Assembly: GCF_009905435.1 (NCBI RefSeq)
Contig: NZ_JAAAMT010000007.1
Span: 100,443-164,442, forward strand
DNA from: Pseudomonas sp. R5(2019)
GTDB taxonomy: Bacteria; Pseudomonadota; Gammaproteobacteria; Pseudomonadales; Pseudomonadaceae
Length of the DNA stretch: 64,000 nucleotides
Direction of reading: 5' to 3'
Positions 18,410-27,263 of this stretch are shown here, piece by piece; positions within the stretch are counted from its first letter, which is position 1, and the number at the start of each line of letters is the position of its first letter. The translations under genes and the position numbers were made by a program. The notes below the pieces were generated by a model. The model was not told where the DNA came from. It saw only the letters and a list, made by a program, of their open reading frames with translations, and did no database searches.

Positions 18410-19854
18410 ATTTTCCCCAAACCCTGCCGGGTGTTTACATCAATGGCACGTGGCAACACGGCAACGCACCGTTGACGGTGATCAACCCTGCCACTGAACA
18501 ACCGCTGGCGCAGGTCGCCGGTGCCGACACTGGGGCGGTAGAGCACGCGGTCCAGGCCGCGCAGGCTGCCTTCAGCGCTTGGTCGACGACCTCAGCCGCC
18601 GAGCGCGCCGTGTACCTGCGTGCTATCGCTGAGGGTGTTGCCGCCCGGCGTGAGCACCTCATGCAGCTTCAGTCGAGCAACAACGGCAAGCCGCTGTTCG
18701 AAGCCGGCATCGACGTCGATGATGTGATCGCGACGTTCAATTACTACGCCGACCTTGCCGACGCATTGGGTGTGTCCCAGGACAGCAATGTGCCGCTGCC
18801 GAGCGACGCCTTCAGCGCGCGCGTGCGCCGTGAGCCCTGCGGCGTTGTCGGCCTGATCGTGCCGTGGAACTTCCCGATGGTCACCACGGCCTGGAAGCTG
18901 GCGCCGGCCCTGGCGGCGGGGTGCTGCGTGGTGCTGAAACCTTCGGAAGTCACGCCGCTGCCTGAGCTTGAACTGGCTGCAATCATCGCTGAAAGCGGCC
19001 TGCCTGACGGAGTGTTCAACCTGGTCTGCGGTACCGGGCTTGCTGTCGGTGCGCCACTGGCCGCTGATCCGCGTATTGCCAGGATCTCGTTCACGGGCAG
19101 CAATGCCGTCGGTGTTCAGGTCATGCAGCGCGCGGCAGAAACGATCAAGGGTGTAAGCCTGGAGCTGGGCGGCAAATCATCGTTGCTGGTATTGGAAGAC
19201 GCCGATCTGGAACTGGCCGTGGAAATGGCCAGTGGCGGCGGCTTCTTCAATGCCGGGCAAATGTGCTCGGCCACCAGCCGGGTGGTAGTGGCTGATGCTC
19301 TTTACGATGAATTTCTGGAACGTCTGAAAACCCGCGCCGAGGCCATCAAGGTTGGTGATCCCTTTGCCGAGGACACCGAAATGGGCGCCCTGGTGAACCA
19401 GGCGCAGTACGAGCGTGTGCTGGGGCATATCGATCGGGGCGTGAGCGCCGGTGCGCGACTGATTTGCGGCGGTCAGCGTCCGCAACACCTGCCGTGCGGC
19501 TACTTCTTGCGCCCGACGGTGTTTGCCGATGTGCCGCAAGGCAGCGCCTTGTGGCGGGAAGAAATCTTTGGCCCGGTGTTGTGCGTGCGCCGTGCGACCA
19601 GTGAAGCCGAGGCCATTGCCCAGGCCAACGACACTGAGTTTGGCCTGGTGGCCAGCGTGGTCGGGCAGGATCCCGAAAGGACCGAGCGCGTGGCCAATGC
19701 GTTGCTGGCTGGTATGGTCTGGATCAATGCGCCGCAGGTGATCTTCCCGCAGACCGCCTGGGGCGGTTACAAGCAGAGCAGCATCGGCCGGGAGCTGGGG
19801 CCGTGGGGCTTGAGCGCGTTCCAGGAGATCAAGCACGTCGTGCGAGCGGTGTGA
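18403..19854 (+). CDS. NAD-dependent aldehyde dehydrogenase, probably 4-guanidinobutanal
   Basis: A 483-residue ALDH. Motifs seen are VPWNFPM, the NAD-binding FTGSNAVG, ELGGKS with the general base Glu, and the catalytic Cys in FNAGQMCSA. The closest functional classes are betaine-aldehyde and aminobutyraldehyde dehydrogenases such as KauB/GbuA. Its overlap with aruI makes 4-guanidinobutanal the expected substrate. The C-terminal WGGYKQSSIGRELG is typical of the betaine-aldehyde group. Specificity is inferred from context. Confidence 0.85.
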   Translation: MLNFPQTLPGVYINGTWQHGNAPLTVINPATEQPLAQVAGADTGAVEHAVQAAQAAFSAWSTTSAAERAVYLRAIAEGVAARREHLMQLQSSNNGKPLFEAGIDVDDVIATFNYYADLADALGVSQDSNVPLPSDAFSARVRREPCGVVGLIVPWNFPMVTTAWKLAPALAAGCCVVLKPSEVTPLPELELAAIIAESGLPDGVFNLVCGTGLAVGAPLAADPRIARISFTGSNAVGVQVMQRAAETIKGVSLELGGKSSLLVLEDADLELAVEMASGGGFFNAGQMCSATSRVVVADALYDEFLERLKTRAEAIKVGDPFAEDTEMGALVNQAQYERVLGHIDRGVSAGARLICGGQRPQHLPCGYFLRPTVFADVPQGSALWREEIFGPVLCVRRATSEAEAIAQANDTEFGLVASVVGQDPERTERVANALLAGMVWINAPQVIFPQTAWGGYKQSSIGRELGPWGLSAFQEIKHVVRAV

Positions 19855-19869
19855 CAGGAAGGGCGAGCC

Positions 19870-20799
19870 TTACGGCAAACTCCGCAACCTCGCCATGTCC
19901 CGCAACGGCGGCGCCCCATACAACCGGCTGTACTCGCGGCTGAACTGGGAGGGGCTTTCATAGCCCACCCGGTAGCCTGCCGCCGACGCTTCCAGCCCCT
20001 CACTGAGCATCAACCGTCGGGCCTCCTGCAAACGTAATTGCTTCTGGTATTGCAGGGGGCTCATAGAGGTCACGGCCTTGAAACGATGATGCAGGGTCGA
20101 CACGCTCAAATTCACCTGCCGCGCCAGGTCATCGATCCGCAACGGGCTCTGGAAGTTGCTGTTGAGCCAATGGATCGCCTGGCTGACGCGGTGGGTCTGG
20201 GTGTTGCCCAGGGCAATCTCATACAGACGGTGGCCTTGCTTGCCACGCAGCAGGCGATACAGGATTTCGCGGCGAATCAAGGGCGCCAGGATCGGGATGT
20301 CCTTGGGCGTTTCCAGTAGCCGGGTCAGGCGCAGCACCGCGTCGAGCAAGTCTGAATCCATCTGCTCTACATACAGCCCACGTCCTGTGGGGCGGCTGGG
20401 CACACCCAATGGCCCGGCCTCGGCAATCAGTGTGTTGATCTCGCTCGGGTCGATATCCAGCCGAATAGACAGGCTCGGGTTGCTCTGGCAAGCCTCCAGA
20501 ATTCGACCGCTGATCGGCATGGCGACCGAGACCACCATGTAGTTGAGCGGGTTGTAGAGGTAGGTTTCATCGCCCAGGCGAACCTCTTTGCTGCCATTGG
20601 CCATGATGCACAATGCAGGCTGGGCGAGCGTCGGAAAGGAGGACGTACGTTCGCAGTAGCGCACCAGGTGCAACGACTCGATGGCCGTGCAGAAGCTGCC
20701 TTGTTCCGGGGTGTGGCGACCGATCAGGTTGGCCAGCTCGGTGCGCTGCTGCTCAAGGTCGGGCGGCAACGGGAGGCTTGGGTGTTCACTGTTCGACAT
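19870..20799 (-). CDS. AraC-family transcriptional regulator
   Basis: A 309-residue regulator with an AraC-type N-terminal cupin-like domain (about residues 20-180) and two helix-turn-helix units at the C terminus (IDDLARQVNLSVSTLHHRFKAV and YRVGYESPSQFSREYSRLYG). The long open frame upstream is ignored: MSNSEHPSLP at 20799 is the typical start of this subgroup. It is convergent with the aldehyde dehydrogenase with only 15 bp between stops. Target genes are unknown. Confidence 0.85.
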   Translation of the reverse strand: MSNSEHPSLPLPPDLEQQRTELANLIGRHTPEQGSFCTAIESLHLVRYCERTSSFPTLAQPALCIMANGSKEVRLGDETYLYNPLNYMVVSVAMPISGRILEACQSNPSLSIRLDIDPSEINTLIAEAGPLGVPSRPTGRGLYVEQMDSDLLDAVLRLTRLLETPKDIPILAPLIRREILYRLLRGKQGHRLYEIALGNTQTHRVSQAIHWLNSNFQSPLRIDDLARQVNLSVSTLHHRFKAVTSMSPLQYQKQLRLQEARRLMLSEGLEASAAGYRVGYESPSQFSREYSRLYGAPPLRDMARLRSLP

Positions 20800-20933
20800 G
20801 GGGGAATCCTGAAGGCGAGGGCCGCTGACCGGATCAGAATACGTTTGTGCAAGCCGGGACGGTAGGCGGATTCTGCGAGGTTCTTGCCTGATTCTGTCGT
20901 GGAGTCGTTCGACTGGAGGGACAGTGGGGCCCC

Positions 20934-20990
20934 ATCGCGGGCAAGCCCTGCTCCTACCGCAGGCCGGTAGGAGCGAGGCTTGCCCGCGAT
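20934..20990. repeat. REP-type inverted repeat followed by a T run
   Basis: Arms ATCGCGGGCAAGCC... and ...GGCTTGCCCGCGAT (25 bp each, one mismatch) are followed by GCTTTTTTGC. This is the main content of the 376-bp gap between the AraC gene and the next start at 21176. It is the same class as the repeats at 6900 and 36675. Confidence 0.75.
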
Positions 20991-21175
20991 GCTTTTTTGC
21001 ACATTCATTGTCGCCGCGATCTGCACGGTCCGGCGCGCTATCAGCCGCCTTGCCCATGCCCCGCGCAGAATCAGGCAAGTCATCGACAGGATTCGTCTAA
21101 CGGCGGCTGGCAGCCACCCCGTAACCTGTGCAACGTGGCCTGATTGGGGTCGCGATCACCCAGGGAGAATCCTTC

Positions 21176-21499
21176 ATGAGCCAGCCGTCAGCGGTCAGTC
21201 ATCTTGCGTTAGTGCGCGCCAGCGCCGGTTCGTCCGTGGCATTGGGCGAGCGTTTGCACGGTTTGATCGAGCCATCGCGCAAGGCCCCGGGGTGCTTGCA
21301 CTTTGCCCTGCAACGCTCCCAGTGCGACGCCGATTTGTGGATGATCAGCGGTTTCTGGGCCAGCGAGCCGGCCATGACCGCCTACTTCGCCTCGCCGGCC
21401 ATGCAGGTGTTCAGCGAGCTGGTGCAACACCTGATGGTCAACAGTCTGGATCTGCATACCTTCAGCGAGGTCTCGGCTAGAATGCCCGCCGTTGAATAA
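21176..21499 (+). CDS. Antibiotic biosynthesis monooxygenase (ABM) domain protein
   Basis: A 107-residue single-domain protein of the dimeric ferredoxin-like ABM fold. Visible features are the initial strand HLALVRASAG, PGCLHFALQRS, and the final FWASEPAMTAYFASPAM helix, which resembles the family's aromatic-rich helix. Such proteins act on quinones, heme or small aromatics, and many have no known substrate. GGGAG precedes the ATG. A small gene follows after 17 bases, so the two may be cotranscribed. Confidence 0.7.
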   Translation: MSQPSAVSHLALVRASAGSSVALGERLHGLIEPSRKAPGCLHFALQRSQCDADLWMISGFWASEPAMTAYFASPAMQVFSELVQHLMVNSLDLHTFSEVSARMPAVE

Positions 21500-21516
21500 T
21501 TGGCAGGGTAAGCAAC

Positions 21517-21747
21517 ATGGCACGTAAAGAGTTCGCCCACTTCGAAGCGGTTTCGGCCGTGGTCCCAGGTGAAGGTGGTTACAACGCGGCAATCGCGGTC
21601 AAGGGCCTGGGCGCCGGCGGAGCACCGCACTTTCACAAAGTCCTGGAAGGGCAAACCTTCAAGACCGCATTGAGCGCCGATGACGCCGCCAGCGCCGAGC
21701 TGGCAAGGCTGGTTGATGTGAACAGCGAAGGCGAGCTGGTCTGGTAA
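21517..21747 (+). CDS. Small conserved-looking cytosolic protein, unknown function
   Basis: A 76-residue soluble protein (MARKEFAHFEAVSAVVPGEG) with no signal peptide or membrane segment. It begins 17 bases after the ABM gene, behind an AGGGTAAG ribosome-binding site. Its stop is one base from the stop of the convergent flavin reductase. I recognise no domain. Codon usage and gene packing suggest it is real. Confidence 0.6.
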   Translation: MARKEFAHFEAVSAVVPGEGGYNAAIAVKGLGAGGAPHFHKVLEGQTFKTALSADDAASAELARLVDVNSEGELVW

Positions 21748-21748
21748 A

Positions 21749-22372
21749 TCAGCGGTTAGCCTGCGGCCGGTTCATCTTGAACAATTCTCCCAGACGGAAG
21801 TAATCGGCCGGGCCGCCGCCGCGCAGAATCGGGTCGGCTGCGGCGGTGTCGTAGATACCGTCCTTGAGTAGCGACTTGTCGATATGAACGGCGACCACTT
21901 CGCCGAGAATCAGCCAGCTGGGCACGAGTTCTTGATCAGCGCGCTGCAGCTGGACGATTTGCGTCACCTTGCATTCAAACGAGACGGGGCTTTCCAGCAC
22001 TCGAGGCACCGCGACCACGCGTGAAGCCATCGGGGTCAAATGGCTCAGGGCGAACTCGTCGACCTCCGGCGCCACGGCTGTGCAACTCTGGTTCATGGCC
22101 TCGGCCAGCGGAAAGGTCGCCAGGTTCCAGACGAACTCACCGGTTTGCTCGATGTTGTTCAGGCTGTCTTTGCGCCCGACACTGGAAAAACCAATGATGG
22201 GCGGAATGTAGTTGAAGGCATTGAAGAAGCTGTAAGGCGCAAGATTCAGGCGCCCGTCGCGGTCATGCGAGGAAATCCAGCCAATCGGGCGCGGGCCGAC
22301 AATGGCGTTGAACGGGTCATGGGGCAGGCCGTGGCCCTGTGCGGGTTCGTAGAAATACTTGTCGTCGGACAT
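21749..22372 (-). CDS. Flavin reductase-like FMN-binding split-barrel protein
   Basis: A 207-residue protein of the flavin reductase-like family. PRPIGWISSHDRDGRLNLAPYSFFN near residue 30 is the typical FMN-binding opening, and IGFSSVGRKDSLNNIEQTGEFVWNL follows. It probably binds FMN and reduces flavin for a partner or an unknown substrate. The start at 22372 (MSDDKYFYEP) is chosen; an upstream extension in the same frame is not family-like. It shares no operon with its neighbours. Confidence 0.85.
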   Translation of the reverse strand: MSDDKYFYEPAQGHGLPHDPFNAIVGPRPIGWISSHDRDGRLNLAPYSFFNAFNYIPPIIGFSSVGRKDSLNNIEQTGEFVWNLATFPLAEAMNQSCTAVAPEVDEFALSHLTPMASRVVAVPRVLESPVSFECKVTQIVQLQRADQELVPSWLILGEVVAVHIDKSLLKDGIYDTAAADPILRGGGPADYFRLGELFKMNRPQANR

Positions 22373-22490
22373 ACCGGATTCCTTGGTGTCGCAGCCAGCG
22401 ACTTCAGACGTGAAAAGCGCACAGTGTGCTGGGCAAATGCCGGGCGTGCCACTGTTCACGATTCAAAAAGCCCATCCAGCATCAGGCATG

Positions 22491-22528
22491 AAAAAGGGCG
22501 ATGCCGTTACCGGCATCGCCCCTTTTTT
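22491..22528 (-). terminator. Rho-independent terminator, bidirectional, after kgtP
   Basis: An 11-bp GC-rich stem GGGCGATGCCG / CGGCATCGCCC with a 4-nt loop is flanked by five A on one side and six T on the other, so it can work in both directions. It lies just beyond the stop of the permease gene on the minus strand. Confidence 0.85.
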
Positions 22529-22539
22529 GCGCTACGAGA

Positions 22540-23862
22540 TCAGTTGCTATCGATCTTCGAATGCTTGCGGGTGTCTTTCATGAACACGTACACCAGCAGC
22601 GAAACCGCAATACAACCGGTCACGTACCAGTAGTAGCCGGTTTCCATGCCGACGCTCTTGAACCACAGGGCCACGTATTCAGCGGTGCCGCCGAAGATCG
22701 ACACGGTCAGTGCGTACGGCAGGCCGACGCCCAGTGCGCGGATCTCGGTCGGGAATAGCTCAGCTTTGACCACGGCGTTGATCGAGGTGTAGCCGCTGAC
22801 GATGATCAGCGCGGCCATGATCAGGAAGAACGCGCCCCACCAGGTTTCGATGGTGTGCAGGGTGGTCAGGATCGGCACGGTGCAGATCGTGCCCAGCACG
22901 CCGAAGGCGATCAGGATCGGGCGACGGCCGATCTTGTCCGATAGCGAGCCGATCACCGGTTGCAAGCACATGAACAGGAACAGCGTGGCGGCCGAAATGG
23001 TGGTGGAGTCAGAGATGCTCATCCCGGCGGTGTTCACCAGGTATTTCTGCATGTAAGTGGTGTAGGTGTAGAACGCCAGGGTGCCGCCCATGGTCAGGCC
23101 GACCACGGTCAGCAGCTCCTTGGGGTGACGCATCAGGATGCGCATGGTGCTTTCTTTGGGCTTGTCCTGCTTCTTGGTGAAGGATTCGGTTTCCTCCATG
23201 CCGCGACGCAGGTACAGCGCCACCACGGCACACAGCGCGCCGATGGCGAACGGAATGCGCCAGCCCCAGCTGTGCAGCTCTTCGGTGGTCAGCACTTGTT
23301 GCAACACGATCAGCACGCCCAGCGCGATGAGCTGGCCGGAGATCAGGGTCACGTACTGGAAGCTGGAGAAGAAGCCGCGACGTTCCTTGGTCGCCATCTC
23401 GCTCAAGTAGGTGGCGGAGGTGCCGTATTCGCCGCCGACCGACAGGCCCTGCAGCAGGCGAGCCAGCACCAGCATGATCGGCGCACCGACGCCAATGGTC
23501 TCGTAGCCGGGGGTCAGGGCGATGATCAGCGAGCCGAAGCACATCATGACGACCGACACCATCAGGGCGGATTTTCGGCCCTTGCGGTCAGCGTAGATGC
23601 CCATGATCCAGCCACCGATCGGGCGCATCAGAAAGCCCACGGCAAAAATGGCGGCAGTGTTCAGCAGTTGAGCAGTGGTATCGCCGGCCGGGAAGAAGAC
23701 CTTGGCGAAATAGAGGGAGAACGCAGCGTAGACGTACCAGTCGTACCACTCGACCATGTTGCCGACCGAGCCGCTGAAAATCGACTTGAGGCGGCTGGAG
23801 GTGGTTCGTTCGGCAGCGGGTGCAGCCGCCGCCCCAGCAGGCAGGGTATTGGAATTATCCAT
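22540..23862 (-). CDS. kgtP: MFS alpha-ketoglutarate/dicarboxylate permease
   Basis: A 440-residue proton symporter of the metabolite:H+ symporter group (KgtP, PcaT, ShiA). It has twelve membrane segments, with motif GIYADRKGRKSA between helices 2 and 3 and RLLQGLSVGGEYGTSATYL in helix 4. Next to it, as in P. putida, are a sigma-54 activator and sensor kinase like MifR/MifS of P. aeruginosa, which control alpha-ketoglutarate uptake. That favours alpha-ketoglutarate over 3-oxoadipate. An AAGGA site lies 8 bases before the ATG, and a strong terminator follows. Confidence 0.85.
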   Translation of the reverse strand: MDNSNTLPAGAAAAPAAERTTSSRLKSIFSGSVGNMVEWYDWYVYAAFSLYFAKVFFPAGDTTAQLLNTAAIFAVGFLMRPIGGWIMGIYADRKGRKSALMVSVVMMCFGSLIIALTPGYETIGVGAPIMLVLARLLQGLSVGGEYGTSATYLSEMATKERRGFFSSFQYVTLISGQLIALGVLIVLQQVLTTEELHSWGWRIPFAIGALCAVVALYLRRGMEETESFTKKQDKPKESTMRILMRHPKELLTVVGLTMGGTLAFYTYTTYMQKYLVNTAGMSISDSTTISAATLFLFMCLQPVIGSLSDKIGRRPILIAFGVLGTICTVPILTTLHTIETWWGAFFLIMAALIIVSGYTSINAVVKAELFPTEIRALGVGLPYALTVSIFGGTAEYVALWFKSVGMETGYYWYVTGCIAVSLLVYVFMKDTRKHSKIDSN

Positions 23863-23920
23863 GATGGATCCTTCTAGTTGTTTTTGTGGAGCGCGTTGAA
23901 ACGCAGCCTGGCAAGGCTAT

Positions 23921-23936
23921 AGCAGGAGCTGTGCCA
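23921..23936 (-). promoter_or_regulatory. Sigma-54 promoter of kgtP
   Basis: The minus strand reads TGGCACAGCTCCTGCT. The GG and GC pairs are exactly ten bases apart, matching the -24/-12 consensus apart from one C for T at the -12 box. It lies about 60 bp ahead of the kgtP start and below two enhancer-like sites. Confidence 0.8.
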
Positions 23937-23978
23937 GGTCTGTAACGCCCGTTCTAGAAGGGTTTAAGGGTGTGGAGT

Positions 23979-24025
23979 GAGCGGAAATCCGCTCATTACC
24001 CTGCAATGGATAAGCGGAAATCTGC
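23979..24025 (-). promoter_or_regulatory. Paired enhancer sites for the NtrC-type activator
   Basis: GAGCGGATTTCCGCTC (23979-23994) is a near-perfect dyad with 7-bp arms. A second half-conserved copy containing AGATTTCCGCT ends at 24013. They share ATTTCCGCT and are about 31 bases apart centre to centre, so they are close to the same DNA face. They lie some 45-100 bp upstream of the sigma-54 promoter. The second copy reaches to within four bases of the regulator's stop codon. Confidence 0.7.
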
Positions 24026-24028
24026 CGA

Positions 24029-25363
24029 TCAATCGCCTTTGAGGAAGTCTTCACGGAGCAAACCGTGGCGCTGCATCTTTTCGTTGAGCGTACGCCGGGG
24101 GAGTTGCAACTCATTGAGTACGGCTTTTATATCGCCCTGATGGCGCGTCAGTGCTGCGCGCAGGCACTGGGCCTCGAATGCTTCCTGCTGGGCGGCGAGC
24201 GATTGCCCGCTGGCCGATACCTCGGTCCAGGTGCCGTCCAGCCCCAGGACATGGCGCTCGGCGGCGTTCGCCAGTTCACGGACATTGCCTGGCCAGTCGT
24301 GACTGAGCAGCCGCCCCAGTTGCGCACCATCGAGTGGGTTGAAACGACGGTCCAGGCGTTCTGCGGTGCTGCGGGCAAAATGGTCGAAGAGCAGGGGAAT
24401 ATCTTCGCGCCGGTCGCGCAGCGGTGTCAGGCGCAGTTCGGCGACATTCAGGCGGTAGGCCAGGTCTTCGCGAAAGCGCCCAGCCCGGGCTTCGTCGAGC
24501 AGGTCAGGCTTGGTCGCGGCGATGATCCGCAAATCGACCGTGATGCTCTGGTTCGACCCCAGCCGCTCAAGCTTTTGTTCCTGTATCACGCGCAACAGCT
24601 TGGCTTGTTGCGCCAGTGGCATGCTTTCGATTTCATCGAGGAAAACCGTGCCGCCGTTGGCGAATTCGAGTTTGCCGATGCGTTTACCCTGAGCGCCGGT
24701 AAAGGCGCCGCTTTCATGGCCGAACAGTTCGGCTTCGAACAGCTGCTCGGGAATTGCCGCGCAGTTGAGTGCCACAAACGGCTTGCTGGCGCGGGGGCCG
24801 AAGTCGTGCAGGCAGCGGGCCACGCGTTCCTTGCCGCTGCCGGTTTCGCCACGAATCAACACATTGACTGGCAGGCTGGCCAGATCGAGCACTTGTCGAC
24901 GCAGGGTTTGCAGGCCCTGGGAGACGCCGAGCAGGGTATCGTCCAGGCGCGCCTTGAGGTCGGCCTGTTCGTGCAGGCGGCGGTTTTCCAGGACCAGACG
25001 GCGTTTTTCCAGGGCGCGTTGCAGGCTGTTGAGCAGGCTCTGCGGGCTGAACGGCTTTTCCAGAAAGTCGTAGGCACCGCTGCGCATGGCCTCTACCGCC
25101 ATGGGCACGTCGCCATGGCCGGTGAGCAGAATCACCGGCAAGTCGGCGTCCAGCGCCTGCAGCCGTTGCAGCAGTTCCATGCCGTCCATGCCGGGCATGC
25201 GCACGTCACTCAGAATGACGCCGGGAAAGTGCATCGGCAGCTGCGCAAGGCAATCCTCGGCGCGGCTGCACAATTGCACCTGGAAACCCGACAGGCTCAA
25301 CCACTGCTCAACCGCGGTGCGGATGCTGGCCTCGTCGTCGACAACGATCACCGAATTCAACAT
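24029..25363 (-). CDS. Sigma-54-dependent response regulator (DctD/MifR type)
   Basis: A 444-residue NtrC-type activator. The receiver domain (residues 3-115) has the acidic pair at 9-10 and phospho-acceptor Asp53 in LSDVRMPG. The AAA+ domain has Walker A GETGSGKE, the sigma-54 contact loop GAFTGA and FLDEIESM. A Fis-type C-terminal helix-turn-helix follows (LPRRTLNEKMQRHGL). It probably activates kgtP from the enhancer pair downstream of its own 3' end. The kinase gene upstream overlaps by seven bases, so they form one operon. Confidence 0.92.
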   Translation of the reverse strand: MLNSVIVVDDEASIRTAVEQWLSLSGFQVQLCSRAEDCLAQLPMHFPGVILSDVRMPGMDGMELLQRLQALDADLPVILLTGHGDVPMAVEAMRSGAYDFLEKPFSPQSLLNSLQRALEKRRLVLENRRLHEQADLKARLDDTLLGVSQGLQTLRRQVLDLASLPVNVLIRGETGSGKERVARCLHDFGPRASKPFVALNCAAIPEQLFEAELFGHESGAFTGAQGKRIGKLEFANGGTVFLDEIESMPLAQQAKLLRVIQEQKLERLGSNQSITVDLRIIAATKPDLLDEARAGRFREDLAYRLNVAELRLTPLRDRREDIPLLFDHFARSTAERLDRRFNPLDGAQLGRLLSHDWPGNVRELANAAERHVLGLDGTWTEVSASGQSLAAQQEAFEAQCLRAALTRHQGDIKAVLNELQLPRRTLNEKMQRHGLLREDFLKGD

Positions 25364-27114
25364 GGGGCCTCCGGGTTCGCGGGCAGGGTCAGGGTGAAGA
25401 GTGCGCCAGCACCGCGATTATTGGCCGTGAGCCGGCCGCCCAGTTCGTGAACGATGCCGTAGGACACCGCCAGACCAAGGCCCAGGCCATCACCCACCGG
25501 TTTGGTGGTGAAGAACGGGTCGAACACATTGGCCAAATGCTCTGGGGCAATGCCGCCGCCACTGTCGCCAACGCTCAAGTGCCAGTCGCCCTGGGCCTGC
25601 TCGATTCGCACTTCCAGGCGCTTGAGCGGTTTATTGCTCATGGCGTCCAAGGCATTGCGGATCAGGTTGATCAATACCTGTTCAAGGCGAATGGCATCGC
25701 CGCGGACCCAGGCCGGGCGGGTCAGGTGTAGCACCGTGCTGACCGCTTCGGCACGAATGCGCGGGTCCAGCAGGTGCAACGCCTGGTCGACCACACTGGC
25801 CAAGTCCAACCGTTCGCGCAGGCCACCGGGGCTTTTGCGGGCGAAGGTTTTCAGGTGCCCGGTCAGGGCGGCCATGCGCTCGAGCATCTGATCCAGCGGT
25901 TCCAGTGCCTTGTAGGCATCATCGGCGCGGCCGTGCTCGAGCAGCAGGCGCAAGGTGGCCAGTTGCATCCGTTGGGTGGTCAAGGGCTGGTTGATTTCAT
26001 GGGCCAGCGCCGCCGACATCTGCCCCAGTGCAGCCAGTTTGGCCGACTGCACCAGGCCTTCCTGGGCTGTGCGCAAGTCACGGGTGCGTGCTTCGACCAA
26101 TTGTTCGAGTTCTTCGCGGCTGCGCTGACGCATGCGCGCCAGGCGCCAGCGCTGGTTGAGGAACAACAGCAGAAACACCAGGCTTAGCCACACGGCCGCA
26201 GCGGCAAACGCGGCATTGCGCCCGTCTTCATTGGCGTGGTGTTGGCGCAGCAGGTGCAATGTCCAGCCTTCGGTCTGCAGTGGCAGGGATTCCCACAGGT
26301 AATTGGCCTCGCCCTGCGGGCCTTGGACGCGAACCAGGTCGCTGTTGTCGGCGAAGCGATCGAGGGTCTGGCGCTCAAGTGGGGTGAGTGGCTGGTTGTT
26401 GTATTGACGGGTCGCTGCCAGTTCGGCGCGATCACTTGCCGACAAGGGTTGCAGTTCGCGATAACGCCAGCCGTCCTGATTGGCGATAAAGACAATCCCG
26501 CGGGCATCGCTGACCAGGATGGTATCGCTGCCCTGACGCCAGTCGCGTTCCAGCTCCGGGAACTCCAGCTTGACCACCATGGCACCGAGAAAACGGGCAT
26601 GTTCGTCGGTCACGGCACTGGCGAGGAAGTAGCCGGGGATCCCGCTGGTTACCCCCACGGCGTAAAAACTGCCGCTGCCGGTGCTGCGAGTCTGCTGGAA
26701 GTAAGGGCGAAAGCCGTAATTCTGGCCGACATAGCTGGTCGGCAGGCGCCAGTTGCTGGCGGCAACCGCCATGCCAGTGCGGTCCAGCAATTCAAGGGTC
26801 GAGGAATTGGCGGCACCGTTGATGCGTTCCAGCTTGAGGTTCAGCGCGTCCTGAATGCTGCCGTTGACCGTCCCGCGCAGGGCGTTGATCAACTCCGGGT
26901 CCAGCGCCAGCACGGCCGGCAAGGCGCGGTAACGCTCGATCAAGGTGTGCAGTGACGTGGCATACAAGTGCAGCTGTTCATTGGCCCGCGCTGCTTCATC
27001 AACCATCGCCACCCGCTCGGCATGACGCATGGCGAGGCCGGCTGACATCAGCGTGCCGAGCAGGATCAGCAGAACGATCAGCGAGAGGCGCAAGGCGCGA
27101 ACGGATGGGCGCAT
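25357..27114 (-). CDS. DctB/MifS-type membrane sensor histidine kinase
   Basis: A 585-residue kinase. It has a transmembrane helix at residues 8-28, a periplasmic double PAS/Cache sensor (about 35-295), a second helix near 302-320, a coiled linker, the phospho-acceptor His372 in ALAHEINQP, and an ATPase domain with NLIRNALDAM and GLGLGLAVSYGIV. The Cache domain probably senses a C5/C4 dicarboxylate. The start at 27114 places the first helix correctly but has no clear Shine-Dalgarno; a 13-codon longer form is possible. It overlaps the regulator gene. Confidence 0.9.
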   Translation of the reverse strand: MRPSVRALRLSLIVLLILLGTLMSAGLAMRHAERVAMVDEAARANEQLHLYATSLHTLIERYRALPAVLALDPELINALRGTVNGSIQDALNLKLERINGAANSSTLELLDRTGMAVAASNWRLPTSYVGQNYGFRPYFQQTRSTGSGSFYAVGVTSGIPGYFLASAVTDEHARFLGAMVVKLEFPELERDWRQGSDTILVSDARGIVFIANQDGWRYRELQPLSASDRAELAATRQYNNQPLTPLERQTLDRFADNSDLVRVQGPQGEANYLWESLPLQTEGWTLHLLRQHHANEDGRNAAFAAAAVWLSLVFLLLFLNQRWRLARMRQRSREELEQLVEARTRDLRTAQEGLVQSAKLAALGQMSAALAHEINQPLTTQRMQLATLRLLLEHGRADDAYKALEPLDQMLERMAALTGHLKTFARKSPGGLRERLDLASVVDQALHLLDPRIRAEAVSTVLHLTRPAWVRGDAIRLEQVLINLIRNALDAMSNKPLKRLEVRIEQAQGDWHLSVGDSGGGIAPEHLANVFDPFFTTKPVGDGLGLGLAVSYGIVHELGGRLTANNRGAGALFTLTLPANPEAPC

Positions 27115-27263
27115 GGGAATCAGAAAGGACCAGGGAGGAGGGCACGATAGCATTTATGCTCGTTGGACGCTGAGCCTGCAAGCGCCTGTAGGGGGCGCTC
27201 CAGGATCAATGACCTGACGAGAAATCACGATGGTGTACGTAGGAAATTACACATAACGGGTAG

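Noticed and set aside
22540..23862. Naming the permease PcaT
   Set aside because: It is related to PcaT, but lies far from pca genes and beside a sigma-54 regulator and kinase as in alpha-ketoglutarate uptake loci.
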